Source: Streptomyces candidus (GTDB lineage: Bacteria; Actinomycetota; Actinomycetes; Streptomycetales; Streptomycetaceae). From it: a stretch of 64,000 nt of DNA. The position numbers and the translations under genes are program-made. Location: positions 1 through 64,000 of the forward strand of contig NZ_JACHEM010000012.1 in the NCBI RefSeq assembly GCF_014207445.1, written 5' to 3'. This document shows, piece by piece, positions 26,865 through 35,645 of the stretch (positions are counted from its first letter, which is position 1; every line of letters starts with the position of its first letter). Below the pieces are notes generated by a model. It was given only the letters and a program-made list of their open reading frames with translations. It was not told the DNA's origin and searched no databases.

Positions 26865-27977
26865 TCAGGGGGTGAGCTTCTTGCTCATCCACTCCACGAC
26901 CGCCGGGATCTCGCGCTTCCAGGTGTTGAAGTTGTGCCCGCCGCTGTTGAGGGTGATCGACGACACCTGCGTGGGCGGCTTCACCTTGCTGATGAACTGG
27001 GCCGTCGGCTTCTTGTTGTCCTCGCCCTTCTCGCTGGTGGTGACCAGCAGGGAGGTCTTGGGCGCGGGCAGGTTGTCCAGGGCCCAGAGCAGGTTGGCAC
27101 GCTGCTTGAGCTTCGGGTCGCCGCCGAAGAGGTCACCGGTCGTCGCGTCCTCGGCCGCCTTGTAGTACGCGGAGAGACCGGCGCCCGCGGCGAACTTGTC
27201 CGGGTGCGCCATGGCGATCTTCACGGCGCAGTAGCCGCCGGTGGAGTTGCCCATGAACCCCCAGTTCCGCGGCTTCGTCCCCACCCGGTACGCGCCGGAC
27301 ACCGCGCGCGGCAGGTCGTCGGCGAAGAACGTCTCGGTCTGCGGGCCCTTCGGGATGTCCACGCACTCGGTGTCCCGCGGCGGCGCGACGGTCGGCCGCA
27401 TCATGACCATGATCATCGGCTGTGCCTTGCCGGCGCGGGCCTGCATCAGCGCGGTCTGCGGGTAGCGGAGCCCCTTGATCAGGTTCATCGCGGTGCCGGG
27501 GTAGCCGGTCAGCACGACCGTCGCGGGGAAGTTCTTCTTGGCGTACTGGGGCTGGAAGTACTCCGGCGGCAGGTAGACGAAGGCCGGACTGACGATCTTC
27601 GACTTCACGCCCTCTATCCGTACTTCGTGGATCTGCCCGCCGACGGACGGCTTGTTCCCGCCCGGAACGTCCATCGTCCGGGTGCCGATGAGCTGCGCGT
27701 GCCTGCCGGGGCCGGACGCGTGGTCGACGACCACGCCCAGCTCCTCCTCCTGGCCGAAGAGGTCGGCCCACGAGCCGTAGAAGAGGAACGACTTGTTCGC
27801 CGCCAGGCCGACCGCGGCGAACAGCGCCAACTGGGTCACCAGCAGCATTCCCACCCTGCCCAGCACCGCACGCCAGGTGCGGCCCGAGAGCCGCGGCCAG
27901 AGCCAGATCGTGGCCGCGAAGAACAGAACCGCGATCACAACGGTGAGCACGAGAACCTTGGTACTGGTGAGACCCAT
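26865..27977 (-). CDS. Membrane-anchored esterase-D-type alpha/beta hydrolase
   Basis: Encodes 370 residues. Two membrane segments lie at about 8-26 and 41-58; the hydrolase domain follows and should face outside. The nucleophile elbow is GNSTGG (canonical GxSxG), and the late SGGHNFNTWK supplies the probable catalytic His. It resembles the esterase/mycolyltransferase (antigen 85) superfamily, but Streptomyces has no mycolates, so the acyl substrate is unknown. It converges with the ABC ATPase gene with a 10-base gap and is divergent from the MprF-like gene. Confidence 0.85.
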   Translation of the reverse strand: MGLTSTKVLVLTVVIAVLFFAATIWLWPRLSGRTWRAVLGRVGMLLVTQLALFAAVGLAANKSFLFYGSWADLFGQEEELGVVVDHASGPGRHAQLIGTRTMDVPGGNKPSVGGQIHEVRIEGVKSKIVSPAFVYLPPEYFQPQYAKKNFPATVVLTGYPGTAMNLIKGLRYPQTALMQARAGKAQPMIMVMMRPTVAPPRDTECVDIPKGPQTETFFADDLPRAVSGAYRVGTKPRNWGFMGNSTGGYCAVKIAMAHPDKFAAGAGLSAYYKAAEDATTGDLFGGDPKLKQRANLLWALDNLPAPKTSLLVTTSEKGEDNKKPTAQFISKVKPPTQVSSITLNSGGHNFNTWKREIPAVVEWMSKKLTP

Positions 27978-28124
27978 GACGAGATCGTTACTTCCTGAAT
28001 GAGGATTTCCTGAGAGCCGAGTGAACCCGCCCCCCGGAAGCGCCGTCCTAGTGGACGCACGCTGTCCGGGCGGACCTTCTCCAGGGTCCCGGACTCGAAA
28101 CCTACTTGCGGACCTCGGGAAGCG

Positions 28125-29963
28125 ATGTCAATCAGAATAGATGGGGATAAGTCCGGGGCGGTTCCGGATCGGGTGCGACGGGTCCTCCGCGGACCGCGCC
28201 CCGAGAAGGTCCCTTCGCTGGTCGGCGCGGCGGTCACGCTCGTCGGTCTGCTCGACATCGCGGCCGGGGTCATCCCCCGCTTCCGGCACAGCCGGATGCA
28301 CAGTCTGGCCGAGGTGCTGCCCGGGACGTTCGGGCCGTTCGCCGCCGCGTTCTCCCTCACGGTGGGTGTCCTGCTGCTGCTCCTCGCCCACGGGCTCAAG
28401 CGGCGCAAGCGGCGTGCCTGGCGCTCGGCGGTGATCCTGCTGCCGGTGGGCGCCCTCGCGCAGTACATCTACCGGCACTCCGTCATCGGTGTGCTCATCG
28501 CGCTCGCGCTGCTGGCACTGCTGCTGGTCCACCGGCGGGAATTCGCCGCGCTGCCCGACCCGCGCAGCCGCTGGAAGGCCCTCGCCAACTTCGTGCTGAC
28601 CACGCTGGGCTCGATCGGGCTCGGCCTGGTGATCGTCAGCTCCCACCCGAAGACGATCATCGGGAACCCGGACTTCGGCGACCGCCTCACCCACGTCCTC
28701 TACGGGCTGGTCGGCTTCGAGGGGCCGATCGACTACGCCAGGCAGGCGTCCTGGACGGTCGGCTACTCGCTCGGCGCGCTCGGCTGGATCATCGCGCTCA
28801 CCACCGTCTACCTGGCACTGCGTCCCGAGCACCCGGCGGCGCGGCTCACCGAGGAGGACGAGGTACGGCTGCGCGCGCTGCTCGACAGGCACGGCGCCCG
28901 CGACTCGCTGGGCCACTTCGCGCTCCGGCACGACAAGGCCGCCGTCTTCTCCCCCAGCGGCAAGGCCGCCGTCACCTACCGCGTGGTCTCCGGCGTGATG
29001 CTCGCCAGCGGCGACCCGATCGGCGATGTCGAGGCCTGGCCGGGGGCCATCGAGCGCTTCATGGAGGAGGCCAAGGCACACTCCTGGACCCCCGCCGTGA
29101 TGGGCTGCTCGGAGACCGGCGGCGAGGTCTGGACCCGCGAGACCGGTCTGGACGCCCTGGAACTGGGCGACGAGGCCGTCGTCGACGTACCGGACTTCTC
29201 CCTCTCCGGGCGGGCGATGCGCAACGTGCGGCAGATGGTCAAGCGCATCGAGCGCAACGGTTACCGGACCAAGGTGCGCCGGGTCGGGGACCTGGAGCCC
29301 GAGGAACTGGAGCGCATCCGCAGGGCCGCCGCCGACTGGCGCGGCACGGAGACCGAACGCGGCTTCTCCATGGCGCTGGGCCGGGTCGGTGAACCGGGCG
29401 ACGGGGACTGCTTCATCGCCACCGCTCACAAGGCCGCCGAGGAGGGCGCGCCTCCCGGCCCCTACGGCGACATCAAGGCCGTCCTGCACTTCGTGCCCTG
29501 GGGCTCCGACGGCATGTCCCTCGACCTCATGAGGCGCGACCGGGCGGCGGACCCCGGCATGAACGAGCTGCTGATCGTGGCGTCGCTGACCGCGGCCCCG
29601 GGCCTCGGCATCAAGAAGGTCTCCCTCAACTTCGCCATGTTCCGCTCGGCACTCGCCCGCGGCGAGAAGCTGGGCGCGGGGCCGGTGCTGCGGGGGTGGC
29701 GGGGGCTGCTCGTCTTCCTCTCCCGCTGGTTCCAGATCGAGTCGCTGTACAAGTTCAACGCCAAGTTCCAGCCGCGCTGGGAGCCGCGCTTCGTGGTCTT
29801 CCGGACCACCCGCGACCTGCCCAGGATCGGATTCGCGGCGATGCAGGCGGAGGGTTTCGTGACGCTGGGCCTGCCGCGGATGTTCACCCGCAGGTCCGCC
29901 ACGCAGCGCACCTCCCGCCCCTGCGCCCACACGGACCGCCCCGCCCTGGAACGAACCGCCTGA
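28125..29963 (+). CDS. MprF-like phosphatidylglycerol aminoacyltransferase
   Basis: Encodes 612 residues. The N-terminal half has about six membrane spans (between 30 and 245). The C-terminal half is a DUF2156 (tandem GNAT) domain with SPSGKAAVTYRV, RNVRQMVKRIERNGY and SLNFAMFRSALARGE. This class transfers lysine or another amino acid from tRNA to phosphatidylglycerol, lowering surface charge. The flippase half of full MprF is shorter here, and no lysyl-tRNA synthetase domain is fused. The amino acid used cannot be told. Confidence 0.87.
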   Translation: MSIRIDGDKSGAVPDRVRRVLRGPRPEKVPSLVGAAVTLVGLLDIAAGVIPRFRHSRMHSLAEVLPGTFGPFAAAFSLTVGVLLLLLAHGLKRRKRRAWRSAVILLPVGALAQYIYRHSVIGVLIALALLALLLVHRREFAALPDPRSRWKALANFVLTTLGSIGLGLVIVSSHPKTIIGNPDFGDRLTHVLYGLVGFEGPIDYARQASWTVGYSLGALGWIIALTTVYLALRPEHPAARLTEEDEVRLRALLDRHGARDSLGHFALRHDKAAVFSPSGKAAVTYRVVSGVMLASGDPIGDVEAWPGAIERFMEEAKAHSWTPAVMGCSETGGEVWTRETGLDALELGDEAVVDVPDFSLSGRAMRNVRQMVKRIERNGYRTKVRRVGDLEPEELERIRRAAADWRGTETERGFSMALGRVGEPGDGDCFIATAHKAAEEGAPPGPYGDIKAVLHFVPWGSDGMSLDLMRRDRAADPGMNELLIVASLTAAPGLGIKKVSLNFAMFRSALARGEKLGAGPVLRGWRGLLVFLSRWFQIESLYKFNAKFQPRWEPRFVVFRTTRDLPRIGFAAMQAEGFVTLGLPRMFTRRSATQRTSRPCAHTDRPALERTA

Positions 29964-30070
29964 CCCCGCCCCACCGCCCCCGGCAGCCCTGTTGGGCGAC
30001 GGCGCCGCTCTACGTCAGCCCCCGGGGCGCGGGGGTCCCCCTGCACAAGCCAAGCCGAATGCCTGGCGGA

Positions 30071-30092
30071 GGGCGGGCAGGGGGGCGGCCCC
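30071..30092 (-). repeat. Third, inverted copy of the GC-rich dispersed repeat
   Basis: Read on the minus strand, these 22 bases match the first 22 bases of the 43.3 and 45.4 kb repeats with one mismatch (CCTGCCC in place of CTTGCCC). It lies in the 193-base gap between the MprF-like gene and the oxidoreductase gene, a gap that shows no other feature. Confidence 0.55.
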
Positions 30093-30156
30093 CACCGGAG
30101 GTGCCGTCCCCCGCCCTACGCCCACCCCCGCCACGTACGCCCCCCGCCCACGCCCA

Positions 30157-31083
30157 CTACGCCACGCTGATCGCGATCTTCCCCCGCGTATGTCCCCCAA
30201 TGCTGTCCCGGAACGCATCCGCCGCCTTCTCCAGCGGATAGACCGCCGCCACCTCCACCTTGACCTCGCCCCGCTCGACCAGCTCCGTCAGCGCCAGCAG
30301 GTCCGCCGCGTCCGGCCGCACGAAGACGTAGTCGCCGCCGAGTTCCAGGACGCCGCCGTCCGCGATGGACGCCAGCCGTCCACCCTCGGCCAGCAGGCCC
30401 GGCGACAGCTGGAGCGCCTCCCCGCCCACCAGGTCCAGGACCGCGTCCACGCCGTCGGGCGCGACCTCCCGCACCCGCTCGGCGAGGCCCTCGCCGTACT
30501 CGACCGGAGTGGCCCCGAGGGACCGCAGGTAGTCGTGGTTGCGGGCACTGGCCGTACCGATGACCTTCACCCCGTGCGCCCGCGCGATCTGCACGGCGAG
30601 CGAGCCGACCCCGCCGGCCGCCGCGTGCACGAGCACCGTCTCGCCCTCGCGCACCTTGAGGCTGCGGTGCAGCGACTGGTAGGCGGTGAGACCCGCCAGC
30701 GGCAGCCCCGCCGCCTCCTCGAAGCTCGTGTTGCGCGGCTTGCGCGCCAGCGTGCGGATGGGCGCGGCGACGTACTCCGCGAAGGTCCCGCGGGACACGA
30801 AGTCCTCGCGTACGTACCCGATGACCTCGTCGCCGGGCTTGAACTCGGACACGGACGGGCCCGCCTTCTCGACGACGCCCGCCACGTCCCAGCCGGGGAT
30901 CACGGGGAAGACGGCGTCCAGCGCGGGGTCCAGGTACCCGGCGAGGACCTTCCAGTCGACGGGGTTGACCGAGGCAGCGCGGACCTTGACCAACACGGAG
31001 TCGGGGCCGAGCTTGGGTTCGGGGCGGTCGCCGTACTCCAGGACGTCGGGGTCGCCGTACACGGGGTAGGAAATGGCCTTCAT
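30157..31083 (-). CDS. NADP-dependent zeta-crystallin/quinone-reductase-like oxidoreductase
   Basis: Encodes 308 residues of the medium-chain dehydrogenase/reductase fold without zinc ligands. The N-terminal GroES-like part has VRAASVNPVDWKVL; the cofactor motif is HAAAGGVGSLAVQIAR (about 145-160). The ATG at 31083 has GGAGGG upstream. It is divergent from a MarR gene, and two identical-type palindromes lie between them, so it is very probably the repressed target, induced by a small toxic compound such as a quinone or phenol. Confidence 0.9.
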   Translation of the reverse strand: MKAISYPVYGDPDVLEYGDRPEPKLGPDSVLVKVRAASVNPVDWKVLAGYLDPALDAVFPVIPGWDVAGVVEKAGPSVSEFKPGDEVIGYVREDFVSRGTFAEYVAAPIRTLARKPRNTSFEEAAGLPLAGLTAYQSLHRSLKVREGETVLVHAAAGGVGSLAVQIARAHGVKVIGTASARNHDYLRSLGATPVEYGEGLAERVREVAPDGVDAVLDLVGGEALQLSPGLLAEGGRLASIADGGVLELGGDYVFVRPDAADLLALTELVERGEVKVEVAAVYPLEKAADAFRDSIGGHTRGKIAISVA

Positions 31084-31155
31084 GGGGGGAGCCCTCCAGT
31101 GATGAACGGTTGGGAGCAAAGGGTTCGGGCCGGAGGCCGGGCCTGTACGACCGAG

Positions 31156-31213
31156 CCTCAATTGTTGAGGATCTCAAGCAATTCAATCCGACCGTAAACC
31201 TCAATGGTTGAGA
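31156..31213. promoter_or_regulatory. Two MarR-type operators and the marR promoter
   Basis: Two palindromes of the same form, CCTCAA-TTG-TTGAGG (31156-31170) and CCTCAA-TGG-TTGAGA (31199-31213), have centres 43 bases apart, four helical turns. The second overlaps the marR -35 (TTGAGA, 31208-31213); an 18-base spacer leads to the -10 TACACT (31232-31237). This layout fits repression of both divergent genes by one MarR dimer per site. Confidence 0.75.
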
Positions 31214-31244
31214 TGGTCAAGTTTTGCGGCGTACACTGCGTGTC

Positions 31245-31727
31245 ATGGCAGCCAACCCGCCGACCAAGGCCGAGCTAGTCGAACGACTGGCCACCTCCTT
31301 CGGTCTCTATTACGGCGACTTCACCCTCGCCGCCGCCACCGCAGGGCTCACCCCGAGCCAGGCGAAGGCGCTCAGCGTGCTGCGCGGCTCCCCCGCCCCG
31401 ATGCGCGCCCTCGCTACTACCCTCGCCTGCGACGCGTCCAACATCACCGGGATCGTCGACCGGCTGGAGAAGCGCGACCTGGTGCGCCGCGAGCCCAGCG
31501 CCACCGACCGCCGCGTGAAGAACGTCGTCCTGACCGAGTACGGCGAGCGCACGATCGACACCATCCGGGCCCGCATGCACACCACGCTGAACGGTCTGGA
31601 CTCCCTGGACGACTCGGAGCGCACCGCCCTGTTCGGCCTCCTCGGCCGGGTCTTCCCCGAGGGCCCCGACGGCGGCACGGCCGGTGGCGCGGGCCGCGGC
31701 ACGGGCGGTCCGGAGATCACGCGCTGA
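31245..31727 (+). CDS. MarR family transcriptional regulator
   Basis: Encodes 160 residues with the MarR winged helix: SQAKALSVLRG, ALATTLACDASNITGIVDRLEKRDLVRR and the wing SATDRRVKNVVLTEYG. The ATG at 31245 follows the -10 TACACT by seven bases, so the mRNA is probably leaderless. It should autoregulate and control the divergent oxidoreductase through the two palindromes. The C-terminal tail is Gly-rich (GGTAGGAGRGTGG) and probably disordered. Confidence 0.93.
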   Translation: MAANPPTKAELVERLATSFGLYYGDFTLAAATAGLTPSQAKALSVLRGSPAPMRALATTLACDASNITGIVDRLEKRDLVRREPSATDRRVKNVVLTEYGERTIDTIRARMHTTLNGLDSLDDSERTALFGLLGRVFPEGPDGGTAGGAGRGTGGPEITR

Positions 31728-31743
31728 GGCCTAGGCTGGGCGT

Positions 31744-32640
31744 ATGAGTACGTTGCTGCGCACCCACCCCGTCGAAGGGCTCCCGGAGTGGGACCGCTGT
31801 GCGGTCATGGGAGTCGTCAACGTGACCCCCGACTCCTTCTCCGACGGCGGCCGATGGTTCGACACCACGGCCGCGGTGAAGCGCGGCCTCGCCCTGGTCG
31901 CGGAGGGCGCCGACCTGGTCGACGTGGGCGGCGAGTCCACCCGGCCGGGCGCCACCCGCGTGGACGCCGACGAGGAGCTCAAACGGGTCGTGCCGGTCGT
32001 ACGCGGCCTGGTCTCCGAGGGCGTCACCGTCTCCGTCGACACCATGCGCGCCTCCGTCGCCGAGCAGGCGGTCACCGCCGGCGCGGTCCTGGTCAACGAC
32101 GTCAGCGGCGGCCTGGCGGACCCGCACATGGTCCCTGCGGTCGCCGCCGCCGAAGTCCCCTTCGTGGTCATGCACTGGCGCGGCTTCAGCGAGAACATGA
32201 ACAGCCTCGCGGTGTACGACGACGTGGTCGCCGAGGTCCTCGCCGAACTGCACGCGCGCGTGGACGCGGTCGTCGCGGGCGGCGTCGACCCGGAACGCAT
32301 CATCGTCGACCCGGGCCTCGGCTTCGCCAAACAGGCCGAGCACGACCTCGCGCTCCTCGCCCACCTCGGCGACCTCGGCACCCTCGGCCACCCCCTGCTG
32401 GTCGCCGCCTCCCGCAAACGCTTCCTGGGCCGCGTGCTCGCCCGGGACGGCGCCACCCCCCCGCCCGCCCGCGAGCGCGACGCCGCCACCGCCGCCGTCT
32501 CCGCGATCGCCGCCCACGAGGGCGCCTGGGCCGTCCGGGTCCACGAGGTACGGGCCACCGCGGACGCGGTACGGGTCGCCCGCGCCGTCGCGGGAGCCAG
32601 GACCACCCCGGCACCGTCCGGTACGGCAGGCACCCGGTGA
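31744..32640 (+). CDS. folP: Dihydropteroate synthase
   Basis: Joins p-aminobenzoate to the pterin diphosphate in folate synthesis; the target of sulfonamides. Encodes 298 residues with the signatures VMGVVNVTPDSFSDGG, DVGGESTRPGA, VNDVSGG and the C-terminal SRKRFLG. The next gene starts inside its stop codon. It is the first of the clustered folate genes folP, folB and folK. Confidence 0.97.
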   Translation: MSTLLRTHPVEGLPEWDRCAVMGVVNVTPDSFSDGGRWFDTTAAVKRGLALVAEGADLVDVGGESTRPGATRVDADEELKRVVPVVRGLVSEGVTVSVDTMRASVAEQAVTAGAVLVNDVSGGLADPHMVPAVAAAEVPFVVMHWRGFSENMNSLAVYDDVVAEVLAELHARVDAVVAGGVDPERIIVDPGLGFAKQAEHDLALLAHLGDLGTLGHPLLVAASRKRFLGRVLARDGATPPPARERDAATAAVSAIAAHEGAWAVRVHEVRATADAVRVARAVAGARTTPAPSGTAGTR

Positions 32641-33092
32641 CCCCCCGCAGCACCGACGCCGAGCGGGTCGAACTGGCCAACACCGCGTTCTACGAGTGCC
32701 TGGAGCGCGGCGACTTCGACGAGCTGTCCGCGCTGTGGCTGGACGACGAGATCACCTGCGTGCACCCCGGCTGGCCGGTGCTGACCGGACGCGGCGAGGT
32801 GCTGCGCTCGTACGCGCTGATCATGGCGCACACCGAGTACATCCAGTTCTTCCTCACCGACGTGAAGGTCTCGGTGATGGGCGACACCGCGGTGGCCACC
32901 TGCACCGAGAACATCCTAAGCGGCGGCCCGGCCGAGGAGAGCGGCGAACTCGGTCCGCTGGTGGGCCAGCTGGTCGTCGCCACCAACGTCTTCCGGCGCA
33001 CCCCGGACGGCTGGCGGCTGTGGGCGCACCACGGCTCCCCCGTGCTGGCGGACGCGGACGACGAGGACACGGACGACGATCCGGCCGAGTAG
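32637..33092 (+). CDS. NTF2-like / SnoaL-type protein
   Basis: Encodes 151 residues of the nuclear-transport-factor-2 cone fold (RVELANTAFYECLERGDFDELSALW at the start; FRRTPDGWRLWAHHGSP near the end). The GTG start overlaps the folP stop, so it is translated with folP. This gene is conserved inside the Streptomyces folate cluster, but no catalytic residue is obvious. It could bind a pterin or act as a small hydrolase; function unknown. Confidence 0.88.
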   Translation: MTPRSTDAERVELANTAFYECLERGDFDELSALWLDDEITCVHPGWPVLTGRGEVLRSYALIMAHTEYIQFFLTDVKVSVMGDTAVATCTENILSGGPAEESGELGPLVGQLVVATNVFRRTPDGWRLWAHHGSPVLADADDEDTDDDPAE

Positions 33093-33342
33093 GACGCCGT
33101 CCGGGGGCGCGGGGCGGCTTCCGGGGGCGCAGGGGACGGATGCCGTGCCGCCCACCCGGCGGTCCGGCGTCGCAAAGGGTCCCGAATGGGTAGGGGCCCT
33201 GTGAGAAGGATCCCGGAAGCCCGCCGTCCGCAGCCCCGCGAGCGGGGCCTGTCGGTGCACGCGGGTAGATTCGTTTCCCAGGTGAGGCGCCGACCGCACT
33301 CGGCGCGGAGCCAGATGACTACGAACAGCAGGAGTGATTCGC

Positions 33343-33702
33343 GTGGATCGTGTCGCGCTGCGCGGCCTCAAGGCCCGCGGGCACCACGGCGTGTTCCCCA
33401 GGGAGCGCGAAGAAGGCCAGACCTTCATCGTGGACCTCGTCCTCGGCCTGGACACCCGTCCCGCCGCGGCCGACGACGACCTGACGAAGACCGTCCACTA
33501 CGGGGTGGTCGCCGAGGAGGTCGTGGCGGTCGTGCAGGGCGAGCCGGTCAATCTGATCGAGACGCTCGCGGAGCGGATCGCCCAGCAGTGTCTCAAGCAC
33601 GAGGGAGTCGAGGAGGTCGAGGTGTGTCTGCACAAGCCGGACGCCCCGATCACCGTGCCCTTCGACGACGTGACCATCACCATCACCCGGAGCCGAGTAT
33701 GA
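33343..33702 (+). CDS. folB: Dihydroneopterin aldolase
   Basis: Cleaves dihydroneopterin to hydroxymethyl-dihydropterin and glycolaldehyde. Encodes 119 residues, the family size. Motifs are ARGHHGVFPREREEGQTF and the C-terminal CLHKPDAPI. Two GTG starts are open (33334, 33343); AGGAG eight bases before the second favours 33343. Its stop overlaps the folK start (ATGA). Confidence 0.96.
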   Translation: MDRVALRGLKARGHHGVFPREREEGQTFIVDLVLGLDTRPAAADDDLTKTVHYGVVAEEVVAVVQGEPVNLIETLAERIAQQCLKHEGVEEVEVCLHKPDAPITVPFDDVTITITRSRV

Positions 33703-34298
33703 ACCCCATGCAGAGCGACCCCACCGTCCAGCCGGTTCCGGCCTCCGTGACGCAGCGGGTCGACGCCGCGGACATCACTCTCTCCAACCCCAAGTGGGCC
33801 GTGATCGGCCTGGGCAGCAACCTCGGCAACCGCCTGGAGACCCTCCAGGGCGCCGTCGACCTCCTGGAGGACACCCCCGGTGTCCGCGTCAAGGCGGTCT
33901 CCCCGGTGTACGAGACTGAGCCGTGGGGCGTCGACTCCGGCTCCCAGCCGTCGTACTTCAACGCCGTGATCCTGGTGAAGACCACCCTTCCGCCGTCCTC
34001 GCTCCTGGAGCGCGGCCAGGCCATCGAGGAGGCCTTCGACAGGGTGCGCGAGGAGCGCTGGGGTCCGCGCACCATCGACGTCGACATCCTGTCGTACGCC
34101 GACGTGATCTCGGACGATCCGGTGCTCACCCTGCCGCACCCGCGCGCCCACGAGCGCGGCTTCGTGCTCGCCCCGTGGCACGATGTGGACCCCGAGGCCC
34201 AGGTCCCGGGCCGCGGCGCGGTCGCCGAGCTGCTGGGCGCCGTCCCCACCGACGGCGTACTCGCCCGCGCCGACCTGGAACTCCGGCTGCCCGAGTAG
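33699..34298 (+). CDS. folK: HPPK, pterin pyrophosphokinase
   Basis: Transfers pyrophosphate from ATP to hydroxymethyl-dihydropterin, making the substrate of FolP. Encodes 199 residues; about 30 residues precede the core, which is longer than most HPPKs. Motifs: AVIGLGSNLGNRLETL, ERWGPRTIDVDIL (the metal-binding DVD) and PHPRAHERGFVL. An ATG three codons later is an alternative start. Translationally coupled to folB. Confidence 0.95.
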   Translation: MNPMQSDPTVQPVPASVTQRVDAADITLSNPKWAVIGLGSNLGNRLETLQGAVDLLEDTPGVRVKAVSPVYETEPWGVDSGSQPSYFNAVILVKTTLPPSSLLERGQAIEEAFDRVREERWGPRTIDVDILSYADVISDDPVLTLPHPRAHERGFVLAPWHDVDPEAQVPGRGAVAELLGAVPTDGVLARADLELRLPE

Positions 34299-34370
34299 AC
34301 GTTGCATTGGGCAGAAGCCTGATCTGTACGACACCCATGACCGCGTGACTGTGACGGAGAGCGGAGCCTC

Positions 34371-34856
34371 GTGAAGCAACTACGGCTCGGGGTACTGGCG
34401 GGCGTGTTCGCGGCGGCCGGAGTGCTGTCGTGGGCGGGGGCCCGCCTCTGGTCCTCGGTCGGCACCCTGCCCGGCGTGCCGGTCGCGGCGCCTGTCGTGC
34501 TGGCGCTGATCGCGGCGGTCCTGCTGGCGACCGCGCTGGGGATGCGCTCGCGGCTGCGTGCCCAGCGCGAGCGCCGCCCCGGCGCCAAGGGCGTCGATCC
34601 GATGGTGGCCGCCCGCGCGGTCGTCTTCGGGCAGGCCAGCGCCCTGGTCTCCGCTCTCGTCGCCGGCATGTACGGCGGTGTGGGCGTCCACCTGCTGATC
34701 AGCCTCGTCGACCTGCCGGCCCGCCGTGACCAGGCGATCTACGCGGGCTTCGCGGTCCTCGCGGGCGCGGCGGTGATCGCCGCGGCGCTCTTCCTGGAGC
34801 GCGTGCTGCGCCTGCCCGACGACGAGGACGGGGCCCCGGTGGCGGACGTCGCCTGA
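34371..34856 (+). CDS. DUF3180 family membrane protein
   Basis: Encodes 161 residues with four predicted membrane spans (about 5-25, 38-54, 82-105, 120-142) and a basic loop RSRLRAQRERRPGAKG between spans 2 and 3. The GTG start is 72 bases after folK, so it is probably the last gene of the folate operon; this neighbourhood is conserved in actinomycetes. Function unknown. It converges with folE across a 43-base gap. Confidence 0.9.
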   Translation: MKQLRLGVLAGVFAAAGVLSWAGARLWSSVGTLPGVPVAAPVVLALIAAVLLATALGMRSRLRAQRERRPGAKGVDPMVAARAVVFGQASALVSALVAGMYGGVGVHLLISLVDLPARRDQAIYAGFAVLAGAAVIAAALFLERVLRLPDDEDGAPVADVA

Positions 34857-34899
34857 GGCCTCGTCCTCGTCGTACGGGGCCGTGCCCGGTCGCCGGTCG

Positions 34900-35505
34900 T
34901 CAGCGGGCGATGATCAGGCTCATCGCCTCGGCCCGCGTCGCCGGGTCGCGCAGCTGCCCGCGCACCGCCGAGGTGATGGTCTTCGCGCCGGGCTTGCGCA
35001 CCCCGCGCATCGTCATGCACATGTGCTCGCACTCGACGACGACGATCACACCGCGCGGTTCCAGTATCCCCATGAGGGAGTCCGCGATCTGCGTGGTGAG
35101 CCGTTCCTGCACCTGCGGGCGGCGCGCGTACACGTCCACCAGCCGGGCAAGCTTCGACAGTCCGGTGATCTTGCCGTCGGTGGACGGAATGTAGCCGACG
35201 TGCGCGACGCCGTGGAAAGGGACCAGGTGGTGCTCGCAGGAGCTCATCACCTCGATGTCCTTCACCAGCACCATCTCGTCGTGGCCCAGGTCGAACGTCG
35301 TCGTGAGCACGTCCTCCGGCTTCTGCCACAGCCCGGCGTATATCTCCCGGTACGCCCGTGCCACCCGCCCGGGGGTGGCCCGCAGGCCCTCGCGGTCGGG
35401 GTCCTCGCCCACGGCGATCAGAAGCTCGCGCACCGCGTTCTCGGCCCGCTTCTCGTCGAAAACGCCGATGCTGGGCTCGCCGTCCAGCGTCACCGGGTCG
35501 GTCAT
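34900..35505 (-). CDS. folE: GTP cyclohydrolase I
   Basis: Converts GTP to dihydroneopterin triphosphate, the first step of pterin synthesis. Encodes 201 residues. Zinc ligands are in SSCEHHLVPFHG (Cys and His) and ECEHMCMTMRG (second Cys). The ATG at 35505 has GAGG about 8 bases upstream; an ATG eight codons earlier is also open. It faces the rest of the folate genes and lies downstream of ftsH behind a strong terminator. Confidence 0.97.
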   Translation of the reverse strand: MTDPVTLDGEPSIGVFDEKRAENAVRELLIAVGEDPDREGLRATPGRVARAYREIYAGLWQKPEDVLTTTFDLGHDEMVLVKDIEVMSSCEHHLVPFHGVAHVGYIPSTDGKITGLSKLARLVDVYARRPQVQERLTTQIADSLMGILEPRGVIVVVECEHMCMTMRGVRKPGAKTITSAVRGQLRDPATRAEAMSLIIAR

Positions 35506-35568
35506 CAGTGCCTCGTTCCTGTGGTTCATGCCGCGCGCGTCGCTCCGCGTGCACACGCGTAAAGAAAG

Positions 35569-35606
35569 TGCCGCGACCCCCAGGCTAGAACCTGGGGGTC
35601 GCGGCA
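35569..35606 (-). terminator. Terminator of ftsH
   Basis: A perfect 16-bp stem (TGCCGCGACCCCCAGG and its complement, 6-base loop) is followed in the ftsH direction by a T-rich tract (TTTCTTTACG). It stands 40 bases past the ftsH stop and before folE. Confidence 0.9.
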
Positions 35607-35645
35607 TCCATTCCGGGCCCGGTGCGAGGCGGGCGGGGGACGGTG

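Noticed and set aside
33100..33342. Possible extra gene between the NTF2-like gene and folB
   Set aside because: Open frames in this 240-base gap lack coding bias; only the folB ribosome site is convincing.
34857..34899. Terminator between DUF3180 and folE
   Set aside because: No stem longer than a few pairs is visible in this 43-base gap.
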